From Streptomyces sp. ICC1 (GTDB lineage Bacteria > Actinomycetota > Actinomycetes > Streptomycetales > Streptomycetaceae): DNA of 64,000 bases. This document shows, piece by piece, positions 54,120-62,870 of this stretch. The stretch is taken from contig NZ_CP030287.1 in the NCBI RefSeq assembly GCF_003287935.1, positions 1,550,001 to 1,614,000 of the forward strand, in the 5' to 3' direction. Each line of letters opens with the position of its first letter. The first letter of the stretch is position 1. The notes below the pieces were generated by a model. It did no database searches. It was not told where the DNA came from and saw nothing but the letters and a program-made list of their open reading frames with translations. The position numbers and the translations under genes are program-made.

Positions 54120-54305
54120 CACGGAGGCGCGCCCGGCACCGCGCCGAGACCGGCACCGCCCCGCGACCGGCACCGAGCCCCCGCCGATCCCGGTCCGGCA
54201 TTGCGGCCGTGTTGCAGGTTCGTGGCCATCGCGGCGAGGCGGTTCCCGTGCGCGGGGCCCGACTCCTAGGGTCCGTCGGGAATCGCGATCAAGGAGTGTC
54301 CCGCC

Positions 54306-55625
54306 ATGCCCCTCGACCTGTCCGACGAGAGCCAGTACGACCGTGCGCGCCTGCGCCAGTGGGCGCGCGGCCGCGCCCGCTCGGCCGGAGTGGACCGCCG
54401 CGACCTGCTCAGGCTCTTCGCGGCGGGAGCCGCGGCCGGCACCCTCGGCCTGGGCGCCGCCGGAGCCGCCGAAGCAGCGGAGGCCGCGGAAGCCGCCGGA
54501 GCCGGGCAGGCCGTGCCGGCGGCGGGCTCCGCCGCCACCGCCGTGCTGCCCGGGATCGTGAAGCCGCTGCCGCCCGAACTGTTCACGATCCGGGGCACCA
54601 ACGCGGAGACGAAGTTCGCCTCGCTGCGCGGCACGGGCCAACTGACCCCCGTCGACCGGTTCTTCGTGCGCAACCACACCGCCACTCCGCGCCTCGACCA
54701 GGCCGGCTGGCGGCTGAAGGTGTGGGGCGACGCGCTGTCCGGCGGGCCGGTGGAGTTCTCGTACGACCGGCTGCGCGCGCTGCCCGCCGTCGAGCGGACG
54801 CTGTTCATCGAGTGCGCGGGCAACGGCCGGAGCTTCTACACCACCCAGCAGGGCCAGACGGTGACCGGGACGGCGTGGACCCTCGGCGCGATCGGCGTGG
54901 CCCGCTGGCGCGGGGCCCGGCTGTCCGACGTGCTGCGGCGGGCCGGGGTGACCCGCGCGGCCGTGGACGTGCTGCCCCGGGGCCTGGACGACGAGGTGGT
55001 CACCAACGGCGTGAACCTGGGGCGGGTGCGGCGCCCGCTGCCGGTGTCGAAGGCGCTGGACGACGTCATCCTCGCGTACGAGATGAACGGCGAGCCGCTG
55101 CCGGCCGACCACGGCGGGCCGGTCCGGGTGGTCGTTCCGGACTGGATCGGGATCTCCTCGATCAAGTGGGTCGGGGACATCGAGGTGAGCGGGCAGCCTC
55201 TGTACACGCCGTGGAACACCGACCTGTACCGGCTGTTCGGGCCCGACCATCCGCCGCAGGGCAGCGCGCCCCTGACCCGGCAGACCCTCAAGAGCGCCTT
55301 CGAGCTGGAGCTGGGCGCGACCGTGCCCGCGCACCGCACGAAGCTGCTGACCGGACGCTCCTGGTCCGGCGCGGCCCCGGTGCACCAGGTGGAGGTCAGC
55401 ACCGACGGAGGCGCCCGGTGGCGGCGGGCCCGGCTCCACGACGTCCCGCGCCGGGGCGGCTGGGTGCGCTGGTCGCTGCCGTGGACCCCGCGGACCCCGG
55501 GGGCGACGGCCCTGCTGGCCCGGGCCACGGACGCCACCGGCCGCACGCAGCCCGCGACGGCCGCCCACAACACCCAGGGCTACCTCTTCGACGCGGTCGT
55601 CCGCCACCCGGTGACGGTGGTCTGA
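54306..55625 (+). CDS. Tat-exported sulfite-oxidase-family molybdoenzyme
   Basis: 439 residues. Twin-arginine signal D-R31-R32-D-L-L-R-L-F-A-A-G-A-A-A-G followed by an alanine-rich stretch. C170 in F-I-E-C-A-G-N-G-R is the molybdenum ligand; P-L-S-F-like substrate-domain motifs and W-I-G-I-S-S-I-K-W are conserved, and residues about 320-439 form the C-terminal dimerisation domain (I-g-like) of sulfite oxidases. Exported actinobacterial members probably oxidise sulfite or a related sulfur compound. No cytochrome partner is adjacent. Confidence 0.9.
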   Translation: MPLDLSDESQYDRARLRQWARGRARSAGVDRRDLLRLFAAGAAAGTLGLGAAGAAEAAEAAEAAGAGQAVPAAGSAATAVLPGIVKPLPPELFTIRGTNAETKFASLRGTGQLTPVDRFFVRNHTATPRLDQAGWRLKVWGDALSGGPVEFSYDRLRALPAVERTLFIECAGNGRSFYTTQQGQTVTGTAWTLGAIGVARWRGARLSDVLRRAGVTRAAVDVLPRGLDDEVVTNGVNLGRVRRPLPVSKALDDVILAYEMNGEPLPADHGGPVRVVVPDWIGISSIKWVGDIEVSGQPLYTPWNTDLYRLFGPDHPPQGSAPLTRQTLKSAFELELGATVPAHRTKLLTGRSWSGAAPVHQVEVSTDGGARWRRARLHDVPRRGGWVRWSLPWTPRTPGATALLARATDATGRTQPATAAHNTQGYLFDAVVRHPVTVV

Positions 55626-55732
55626 GACCCCGCCCGCGAACCCGGTCCCGGCCGATTCGACCGCCTCCGAAGCCAAGGGAGTTGTGCGAGGATCGGCCGG
55701 GAGTCGATGCCTGCCGGACGGGGGACGGAAGA

Positions 55733-56149
55733 GTGCAGCTGACGATCGGAGTGTCCGACACCGACGAGGCCGCGGAGCTGCGCGACCTCTTCCGCTGGCT
55801 GCGCGCCGACGAAGACGGGCCGGACGAGGTGTGGCTCTCCGGCGAGCCGCCGACCGGGTCCATGGGCGGCGGCCTGGAAGTCGTCAACGTGGTGCTGACC
55901 CATACGATGGCCGTCGCCAACTTCGCCCTGGCCTACGCCACGTGGCGCCGAGCGCGCCGCGGCCGGGCCGCCCTCACCTTCACCCGGGCCTCCGACGGGG
56001 TGTCGGTGACCTTGGAGAACGGCTCGGACGAGGCCGTGCGCGCGCTGATCGCGGCACTGTCCGAGCCCCCGGCGGCCGCTCCCCTCGGAGCACCCGATCC
56101 CCCCGCGCTCCCCGCGGCACCGGACACGGCGGCCCCGGGAGACGGTTAG
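55733..56149 (+). CDS. EACC1-like effector-associated constant component
   Basis: 138 residues. An alpha/beta N-terminus (L-T-I-G-V-S-D-T-D-E-A-A-E-L-R-D-L-F-R-W-L), one hydrophobic segment near G-G-L-E-V-V-N-V-V-L and a C-terminal R-R-G-R-A-A-L-T-F-T-R-A-S-D-G-V-S-V-T-L-E strand pair match the effector-associated constant component described in predicted conflict systems, where it pairs with caspase, trypsin or NTPase effectors. GTG 55733 has GGACGGAA upstream. Only 2 bases separate it from the caspase gene, so co-expression is certain in practice. Confidence 0.8.
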   Translation: MQLTIGVSDTDEAAELRDLFRWLRADEDGPDEVWLSGEPPTGSMGGGLEVVNVVLTHTMAVANFALAYATWRRARRGRAALTFTRASDGVSVTLENGSDEAVRALIAALSEPPAAAPLGAPDPPALPAAPDTAAPGDG

Positions 56150-56151
56150 CC

Positions 56152-58821
56152 GTGGAACTCGCCGACCCCCATGCCTCGTACGCGGTCCTCATCGGGACCT
56201 CCACCTATGCCGGTACGGGGCTGGGGGACATTCCCCCGGTCGCCAACAACCTCGTACAGCTGGGCCGGTTGCTGGAGGACCCGGGCATCTGGGGCCTGCC
56301 GCCGGGCCACTGTGTGCGCCTGCCCGAGCCGTCGTCGGCCGGGCAGGTCCTGGACGCCGTCCGGGAAGCCGCCCAACGGGCCACGGACACGCTCCTCGTG
56401 TACTACGCGGGCCACGGCCTCAGCGATCCGGACTCCGACGAACTGCTGCTGACCCTGCCCTCCTCGGACCCGGAGCGGTCCTACTCGTCGCTCCGCTACG
56501 AGGAACTGCGCAGGGAGATCCGCCAGGCCTCCGGCAAGCTGAACAAGGTCGTCATCCTGGACTGCTGTTACAGCGGACTGGCCATGGCCGGCGCCATGGG
56601 CGGCTCCACGACCGAATCCGTGGCGCTCGCGGAACAGACGCGGATCGCCGGTTCGTACCTGCTGACCGCGTCCGCCGCCACCCGCGAGGCCCTGTGGCTG
56701 GACGACGAGCCGTACACGGCCTTCACCGGCGAGCTCATCCACCTGCTGGAGCACGGCCTGCCCGGCGGCGGCCAGGTCATCGAGGTCGGCCGGGTCTACG
56801 ACCACATGCTCGCCGAACTGAGGGCGAAGGGGCGGCCGATCCCGCAGCAGCGGGTGAGCAACACCAGCCGCATCGCCTTCGCGCGCAACCGCTACGGGAT
56901 CGGCCCCGCCGCCCGTCCGGAGCCGCGCCCGGCCCACCCCGTGCCGGACGACCTGCGCCCCGTGCTGCGCGCGCGGCCCAGCGAGATCGCCGAGTACGCC
57001 GCCCGCCTGCGGGACACGGACCCCGCATCGGCGGAGCGACTCCTGACACTGGCAGCCGTACTGCGCCCGGCCCAGGAAGTGGCGGCGCTGGTCTGGGTAC
57101 TGCGCGCCGGGGCGCGGGACGAGGAGGCGCAGGGAGTCCTGGCCGCCGCGGCGGCCGAGCGGGACCCTTACGACCTCGCGGCCTGCGTCGTCGCGCTGCA
57201 CACGGCGGACCACGGACACGACCCGGAGCGGTTGGCCCTGCTGGCGGCCGAGCGGGCCGCGGAGGACGTCGCGGGGACCGTCAAGGCCCTGCGCGCAGCC
57301 GGGCAGGCCCGCGAAGCGGAACTGCTGCTGACGACGGCGATCGGCCGCCTCCGGTCGACCGAGACCATCCTCGGGCTGGCCGGGGCCTTCTGGTCGGCCG
57401 AGCTGGATGCCGAAGCCGAACGCGTCCTGCACGCGGCGGCCACGTCCTCGGAGGAGGAGGCCACGCGGCTGGCCGGAGCACTGCTGACGATCGGGCGCCA
57501 GGCCGAGGCCCTTGAGCTCTACCTCCGGACGCCGTCCGTGGTCGTCTGGCGCCCCGCGGAACTGGTGCGCGTGCTCAAGCTGTTGGGCGAGAGGATCCGA
57601 CCGGAGGACGCGCGGCGACTGCTGCGCCTGGCCGTCGGGGAGTCCGCGACGGCCGAGGGGATCGCGCGGCTGTGCGACGGGTTGTGGGCGGCCGGGATGA
57701 GGGAGCGGGCCCTGGAGGTGCTGGGGCAGGCGGCCACCTGGCTGTCGGTGGAGGCCGTCGTCGTGCTGGCCGACGTGCTGCGGGGCGACGGCCACGAGGA
57801 GGCGATGCTGTACCTGCTGCAGGAGGCGGCCGAGGCGCACCCCGTGGCACAGACCGTCGCCCTGGTCGAGGCGCTCCGGGCGATGGGCCGTCCGCTCGAC
57901 GCCATCCGGCTCCTGAGCGATGCCGCGCGCCGCCCCGGAGCGCAGATCGCGGAACTGCTGATCCTGCTGGAGGAGCTGGGCAGCCCGAGGGACCGGTCCC
58001 GGGTACTGGAAGCCCTGCCCGAGAGCCCCGTCTCCCAGCACGGCCACACGGCGTCCTGGGACTACGACGCGCGGCGCGTCGAGCTCATCCGGGCACTGCA
58101 CGCGGCGGGCAGGGACCACCGGGAGGTGAGCGGGCGGCTGGCCGCTCTCCCCAACGGTCCGCTCGCCGAGGTGCTCAGGCAGCTGAGGGCTGCCGGTGCC
58201 CATGACGTGGCCCACGTCGTCCTGGGCCAGCTGGCGGCCGCCGATCCGTTGGCGGCGGTACGACGCCTGAGCTACCTCCAGGCGAGCTCCAGGCTCGATA
58301 CCGCCGTGCTGTCGGGGCTACTGCGGTCGGCCGACAGCCCGGTGCGGAACGCGGTCGGGGAGTTGTCGTCGGATGCCGTCCTGGGCATCGTGCGGGGCCA
58401 TGCCCTGCCCGAAGCGGCCGTCAGTGCCATGACCGCCGCGGGGCTCGGCCGTCAGGTCGAGGAAGCGCTGGGGAAGTTCACCCGGGCCGCTCCGGTCGCG
58501 GAGGTGATCCAGCTGCTCAGACGCCTGCGCGACGACTCGCTGACCGGGGAGGCCCATACCGTCGTCCGGGGTGCCGGGTGGATGTTTCCCGAGCTCTACC
58601 GGGATTTCGCCGTCGCGTTGTGGAAAGCGGGTCTGTCGGAGTACGCGGTGTACGCCCTCGAGGCGAACGCTGCCCGGCTGGGCCGATCGCTCTGCGAGGA
58701 ACTGGCCGGAATCCTCCACGTCCCGGTCCCCGCGGCAGCGGGCTCCCCGACTTCGGCACCACCGACCTCGGCGCCCGAAACGGTACGCTCCCGCCCCTGG
58801 CACCGCTTCGGCCGCGGCTGA
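56152..58821 (+). CDS. Caspase-family (C14) peptidase fused to a long alpha-solenoid
   Basis: 889 residues from GTG 56152. The caspase-like domain (about 1-265) has the catalytic histidine H88 in Y-Y-A-G-H-G and cysteine C139 in L-D-C-C-Y-S-G. Residues about 290-840 are some 15 helical repeats of about 31-36 residues with a consensus like A-x-x-L-L-x-x-A-A-x-x-x-x-x-x-V-A-x-L-V-x-A-L-R-A-A-G, resembling TPR or PPR-type units. The Pro/Ser C-terminus is disordered. With EACC1 it forms a predicted conflict or regulated-cell-death module. The repeats may sense a partner or ligand that activates the protease. Confidence 0.85.
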   Translation: MELADPHASYAVLIGTSTYAGTGLGDIPPVANNLVQLGRLLEDPGIWGLPPGHCVRLPEPSSAGQVLDAVREAAQRATDTLLVYYAGHGLSDPDSDELLLTLPSSDPERSYSSLRYEELRREIRQASGKLNKVVILDCCYSGLAMAGAMGGSTTESVALAEQTRIAGSYLLTASAATREALWLDDEPYTAFTGELIHLLEHGLPGGGQVIEVGRVYDHMLAELRAKGRPIPQQRVSNTSRIAFARNRYGIGPAARPEPRPAHPVPDDLRPVLRARPSEIAEYAARLRDTDPASAERLLTLAAVLRPAQEVAALVWVLRAGARDEEAQGVLAAAAAERDPYDLAACVVALHTADHGHDPERLALLAAERAAEDVAGTVKALRAAGQAREAELLLTTAIGRLRSTETILGLAGAFWSAELDAEAERVLHAAATSSEEEATRLAGALLTIGRQAEALELYLRTPSVVVWRPAELVRVLKLLGERIRPEDARRLLRLAVGESATAEGIARLCDGLWAAGMRERALEVLGQAATWLSVEAVVVLADVLRGDGHEEAMLYLLQEAAEAHPVAQTVALVEALRAMGRPLDAIRLLSDAARRPGAQIAELLILLEELGSPRDRSRVLEALPESPVSQHGHTASWDYDARRVELIRALHAAGRDHREVSGRLAALPNGPLAEVLRQLRAAGAHDVAHVVLGQLAAADPLAAVRRLSYLQASSRLDTAVLSGLLRSADSPVRNAVGELSSDAVLGIVRGHALPEAAVSAMTAAGLGRQVEEALGKFTRAAPVAEVIQLLRRLRDDSLTGEAHTVVRGAGWMFPELYRDFAVALWKAGLSEYAVYALEANAARLGRSLCEELAGILHVPVPAAAGSPTSAPPTSAPETVRSRPWHRFGRG

Positions 58822-58914
58822 CCGTGGGACCGGTCGGGGGAATGAGCGGCACCCGGTGGGCGCGCGGCGGTGTCGGGGCGGGGGCGCCGCGGCGGATGCG
58901 GTGAGGATCGGGGC

Positions 58915-59781
58915 ATGGGCTTCGTACTGCCGGTCCTCTTCGCGCTGTTCGCGGCGCTCAGCAACGCGCTCGGGACCGTGCTCCAGCGGCGGGCGGCGCT
59001 CACCGTGCCTCAGAGCGACGGCTTCCGGTTCGGTCTCGTCCTCGACCTGCTGCGCCGTCCCGTGTGGATCGGCGGGATCCTGGCGGTGATCGCGGCCGGC
59101 GCCGGCCAGGCCGCGGCGCTCGCCACCGGTGCGCTGGCCCTCGTACAGCCCTTGTTCGTACTGGAGTTGCCGTTCGCGCTGCTCATCGCCTCGCTGGTGG
59201 CGCGCAGCCGGCTGCCCGGGGCGGTGTGGCTCGCCGTCGCCGCGGTGGTGGCCGGGCTCGGGATCGCGCTGGGGGCCGCCTCGCCGTCCGGGAACCGCAC
59301 GCACGTCCCCTTCGACCGCTGGGTCCTGGCGCTGGCGGCGTGCGCGGTGGCGGTGGCGCTGCTGTCGGCGGTCGGGCTGCGGCGGCCCCCCGGCCGGATG
59401 CGGGCCGGCTGCCTCGGGGCGGCCACGGCCGTCTGCTACGCGCTCACGGCGGCCCTGATGAAATCGGCCGTGCACGTGCTCGACGAGGACGGCATCGGCG
59501 GTTTCCTGACGACCTGGGAGACGTACGCCTTCGGCGCGACCGGCATCTGCGCCCTGCTGCTCCTCGAACACGCCATGCAGGGCGGCCCGCTGGTGGCCTC
59601 ACAGCCGGCGCTGACCCTCGGCGACGCGGGCGTGAGCGTGGCGCTCGGCGTGCTGCTGTACGAGGAACACCTGCGGGGCCACTGGTGGTTGGTCCCCCAG
59701 CTGCTCGGCCTTGTCCTGATCGGCGCCGGAGTGATCGCCCTGGCCAGGCACGGCGGGGAGATCGAGGAGGGTGTTCCGTAG
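58915..59781 (+). CDS. DMT-superfamily (EamA/NIPA-like) transporter
   Basis: 288 residues with nine or ten predicted helices starting L-P-V-L-F-A-L-F-A-A-L-S-N-A-L-G-T-V-L-Q-R-R-A. Internal duplication and V-L-E-L-P-F-A-L fit DMT proteins, which carry small metabolites or Mg2+. Substrate unknown. The stop lies 3 bases from the stop of the convergent MepB-like gene. Confidence 0.85.
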   Translation: MGFVLPVLFALFAALSNALGTVLQRRAALTVPQSDGFRFGLVLDLLRRPVWIGGILAVIAAGAGQAAALATGALALVQPLFVLELPFALLIASLVARSRLPGAVWLAVAAVVAGLGIALGAASPSGNRTHVPFDRWVLALAACAVAVALLSAVGLRRPPGRMRAGCLGAATAVCYALTAALMKSAVHVLDEDGIGGFLTTWETYAFGATGICALLLLEHAMQGGPLVASQPALTLGDAGVSVALGVLLYEEHLRGHWWLVPQLLGLVLIGAGVIALARHGGEIEEGVP

Positions 59782-59784
59782 GAC

Positions 59785-60414
59785 CTACGGGCGGTAGAGC
59801 GTCCTGGCGCGCTCCCGGTCGGCGGGCGCGTCCTGGGGCACGTGCAGGAAGTGCTCCAGCTGCCATGCCTGGGCCAGGCCCGCCTGCCGGTTGGCCGTGG
59901 TCACCCAGGGCGGGTAGACGCGGAAGGCGCGCTTGCCGCCGACGCCGTCCGCCGATACGACTCCGTGCCGCAGGAGCGCGGCGACGGGGAAGACGAACTG
60001 GCCGGAGCGGCCGGGCTCGCGGGTGGCGATGACGAAGAGGTCGACGGGGTCGGCGGCGTCGAACGGCCGGATGGGTCCGGCCGGGGACCGCTGCCACACG
60101 GTGACGAACTGCCCGGCCTTCGTCGGGGTGGTCTTGGCGGCGCGGAACCGGACGCGGAGCCCGTCGAGGGTGAAGGCGTGCGCAGCGTACGCGGCGCCCT
60201 CGGCTTCGGGCACCGGCTGCGAGCAGGCGAACCGGCAGGGGTCGTAGACGAGCGCCTTCGCCGCCATGAGGTCGCCGTGCACCGGGACGCCGTCCGACCA
60301 GGGGCGGAGGCCGCCGGTGTGGAGGCCGGTGGTGTCGAGGCCCGCGGCGGGGAGCCCGGCCGCACTGAGGCCTGTGGTGTGGTGGTCGGACGTGTTCGCT
60401 CGGCTCGTCGGCAT
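59785..60414 (-). CDS. MepB-like protein with N-terminal GL repeat
   Basis: 209 residues. Residues about 45-209 match MepB family proteins: F-R-A-A-K-T-T-P-T-K-A-G-Q-F-V-T-V-W-Q-R, F-V-I-A-T, G-Q-F-V-F-P and K-R-A-F-R-V-Y-P-P-W. Function of MepB is unknown; in staphylococci it lies beside an efflux locus. The first 40 residues carry repeated five-residue units ending in G-L (T-T-G-L-S-A-A-G-L-P-A-A-G-L-D-T-T-G-L). A start at an internal ATG near residue 50 would give a shorter core protein. Confidence 0.75.
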   Translation of the reverse strand: MPTSRANTSDHHTTGLSAAGLPAAGLDTTGLHTGGLRPWSDGVPVHGDLMAAKALVYDPCRFACSQPVPEAEGAAYAAHAFTLDGLRVRFRAAKTTPTKAGQFVTVWQRSPAGPIRPFDAADPVDLFVIATREPGRSGQFVFPVAALLRHGVVSADGVGGKRAFRVYPPWVTTANRQAGLAQAWQLEHFLHVPQDAPADRERARTLYRP

Positions 60415-60446
60415 GCCCTCAGCCTGTCACGGAGCCGGTCCGCGGA

Positions 60447-60488
60447 CCGTGCCAGGTCCCGCCCCGGCCGGGGCGGGACCTGGCACGG
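60447..60488 (-). terminator. Terminator palindrome of the liv-type operon
   Basis: Perfect 42-bp palindrome (21 bases each side, 60447-60467 and 60468-60488) beginning 17 bases after the substrate-binding protein stop. Confidence 0.75.
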
Positions 60489-60504
60489 CCCCGGTGGCGC
60501 TCCC

Positions 60505-61767
60505 TCAGGGGGTGGGCGCGAACTTCGCGGCGGCCGGCGCCGTCGCGGCCTCCTTCACCACCTTCATGCCGCCGGGAACCGTGGCGTCCGGCTTCAGGAT
60601 CACGCTCTGCCGGGTGGAAGGGGCCTTGGGGTCCGAGAAGTCGTGGGTGATGCCGAAGCCGTTGTCGTGGGAGTTCAGGCTCAGCAGCGCCTTGCGGATC
60701 CCCTCGCGGGTCAGGTCCTTGTCGGCGCAGGCCTTCTTCAGTACCTCACCGAACAGCGAGCCGGCGGTGAATCCGGCCACCACGCCGTTGTCGAGGCCGG
60801 CGTCCGGGTACTCCGCCTTGTACGCGCCGGCGAGGGCGGCCGGACCCGCCTCGGGCGAGCCGATCGGCAGGGCCGAGGAGGCGACGTAGTAGTCCTTCTG
60901 CAGGGCCGCGCCCGCGGGAGTGGCCAGCAACTGGGGGGAGAAGGCAGAGTTGTTGCCCACGAACGGCACGTTCCACCCGCCTGCCGCCGCGACCCCGACG
61001 AGCGAGGCGGCCTGGCGGGGGCCGGCGCTGATGACCACGGCCTTGACCCCGGCCTGCTTGAGGGCGGCGACCTGGGCCGTCATGTCGTTGTCGGTCGGCT
61101 TGATCTTCTGTTCGACGATGGTCAGCCCGGCCTCCTTGGCCGCGTGCTTGGCCCCGGTGAGCGCGTTCTCGCCGTAATCGCCCTCGAAGTAGACGTGCCC
61201 GACCTTGTCGCCCGAGGCGATCCGCTTCTGGTCGAGCAGATAGCCGATGGCGTTGATGGTCTCGATGTCGTACGTCGCGCCCACCGTGCGGATGTACGGG
61301 CTGCCCAGCAGCGAGGCGGACCAGGCCTGCGGGATCACCAGGGCCTTGTCCTGGCCGTCGATCCGCTGCTTGACGGCGGCGACGAACGGGGAGCCGATGA
61401 ACTGGGTGAAGCCCAGCACCGTGGGCTCCAGCTCGGTGTAGGCGGCCAGGGCCTTCTGTGGGTCGTACCCGTGGTCGCGCACCGTCAGCTCGATCGTGCG
61501 GCCGCAGATGCCGCCGGCCGCGTTCGTCTGCTTCGCCCAGAGCTGCTGGCCCTGGGTGACGCTCTTGCCGAGCGAGGCGTAGACGCCGGTCATGTCGGTG
61601 AGCGCGCCGAGCCGGATGGCCGTGTCGCTCACCCCGGCGCCGGCCTTGACCCCGCCGGCCGCGGGCTTGTCCTCGGAACCGCTCTTGGCCTTGCTGCTGC
61701 ACCCGGCGGCGCCGGTCAGGACGAGGGCGGCCGCCAGGGCCGCGGTGCCGAGCCTGCTTCTGTTCAC
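60505..61767 (-). CDS. Branched-chain amino-acid-type ABC substrate-binding lipoprotein
   Basis: 420 residues. Lipobox L-T-G-A-A-G-C (Cys near 24), then a Peripla_BP_6/LivK-like fold: I-R-L-G-A-L-T-D-M-T-G-V-Y-A-S-L-G-K, V-G-H-V-Y-F-E-G-D-Y-G-E-N and V-V-I-S-A-G. Ligand could be Leu/Ile/Val or another amide or aromatic compound. GTG 61767 with AAGGAG upstream; its start overlaps the livM-type stop by 4 bases. Confidence 0.92.
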   Translation of the reverse strand: MNRSRLGTAALAAALVLTGAAGCSSKAKSGSEDKPAAGGVKAGAGVSDTAIRLGALTDMTGVYASLGKSVTQGQQLWAKQTNAAGGICGRTIELTVRDHGYDPQKALAAYTELEPTVLGFTQFIGSPFVAAVKQRIDGQDKALVIPQAWSASLLGSPYIRTVGATYDIETINAIGYLLDQKRIASGDKVGHVYFEGDYGENALTGAKHAAKEAGLTIVEQKIKPTDNDMTAQVAALKQAGVKAVVISAGPRQAASLVGVAAAGGWNVPFVGNNSAFSPQLLATPAGAALQKDYYVASSALPIGSPEAGPAALAGAYKAEYPDAGLDNGVVAGFTAGSLFGEVLKKACADKDLTREGIRKALLSLNSHDNGFGITHDFSDPKAPSTRQSVILKPDATVPGGMKVVKEAATAPAAAKFAPTP

Positions 61768-62870
61768 GTGGGCTCCTTGGGGAGTGAGGTCCGGGTCCGG
61801 GAGATGCGGATGGTGCCGCTGATGCGGGAGAGGCCGCCGGGCAGGAAGAGGACGACCGCGACGACGGCGGCGCCGTAGAGGTAGCGGGAGGCCTCGCCCG
61901 GGGAGACCCCGCCGGTTCCGGGGGCGGACACCAGGGGGAGGGCGTCGCTGTAGCGGGTGAGGATCGCGGGGAGCAGGGAGACGAAGGCCGCACCGACCAC
62001 GGCGCCCGCGACCGTGCCCAGGCCGCCGATGACGATCATGGCCAGGTACTCCAGGGACAGGACCATGCCGAAGTAGTCGGGCACGGTGCGCTGGAAGACC
62101 AGGGCGAGCAGTACGCCGGCCAGCCCGGCGTACATGGACGACAGGACGAACACGGCCGCCCGGGTCCGGGCCACCGGCACTCCCATCACCCCGGCGGCGA
62201 TGCGGTGGTCGCGCAGGGCGTTCATGGCACGGCCGGGCCGGCCCCGCAGGATCCCGCGCGCGAACAGGGCGCCGCAGACGAGGGCGGCCAGGGCCACGTA
62301 CCAGAGCTTCTCGGCCGACTGCAGGGGGACGGCGGCGACGACCGTCTCGGTGTCGTCGAAGGTGAGGCCGAAGAGGGACAGCGGCTCCACGGCACGGCCG
62401 TTGAAGCCGCCGGTCAGACTGGTCGCGTTGAAGAGCAGGTGCTGGCCGATGAAGATCAGCGCGAGGGTGGCGATACCGAGGTACGCGCCGCTCAGACGGC
62501 CCGCGATCGGGCTGAACAGACCGCCCGCCGCCCCGGCCACCGCCACGGCGAGGAGGGCGGCGAGCCAGCTGGGCAGGCCGAGCCCGACGAGGGTGTGGCC
62601 CCCGACCGTGCTGCCGTCCCCGGCCAGCGCGCAGTAGCCGTACGCGCCGACGGCGAGGAAGAAGGCGTGGCCCATGGACAGCTGTCCGGTGGCTCCGGTC
62701 AGCAGGTTGAGCCCGATGGCGCCGATGGCCGCGGCCATGGCGAAGAGCCCTGCCTGCAGCCAGAACCGGTCGAGGTAGAAGGGCAGCGCCAGCAGCACCG
62801 CGCCGAGGACGGCCGCCGACACCGTCCGGGCCCGGAGCCGCCCGGGCCGGGCGGTCGTGGTCTCAGACAC
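61764..62870 (-). CDS. livM: LivM-type ABC permease
   Basis: 368 residues, about 10 membrane helices, with G-Q-L-S-M-G-H-A-F-F-L-A-V-G-A-Y and the C-terminal Y-L-A-M-I-V-I-G-G-L-G-T-V-A-G coupling region of branched-chain amino-acid permeases. It overlaps livH by 8 bases and the substrate-binding gene by 4. Confidence 0.93.
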   Translation of the reverse strand: MSETTTARPGRLRARTVSAAVLGAVLLALPFYLDRFWLQAGLFAMAAAIGAIGLNLLTGATGQLSMGHAFFLAVGAYGYCALAGDGSTVGGHTLVGLGLPSWLAALLAVAVAGAAGGLFSPIAGRLSGAYLGIATLALIFIGQHLLFNATSLTGGFNGRAVEPLSLFGLTFDDTETVVAAVPLQSAEKLWYVALAALVCGALFARGILRGRPGRAMNALRDHRIAAGVMGVPVARTRAAVFVLSSMYAGLAGVLLALVFQRTVPDYFGMVLSLEYLAMIVIGGLGTVAGAVVGAAFVSLLPAILTRYSDALPLVSAPGTGGVSPGEASRYLYGAAVVAVVLFLPGGLSRISGTIRISRTRTSLPKEPT

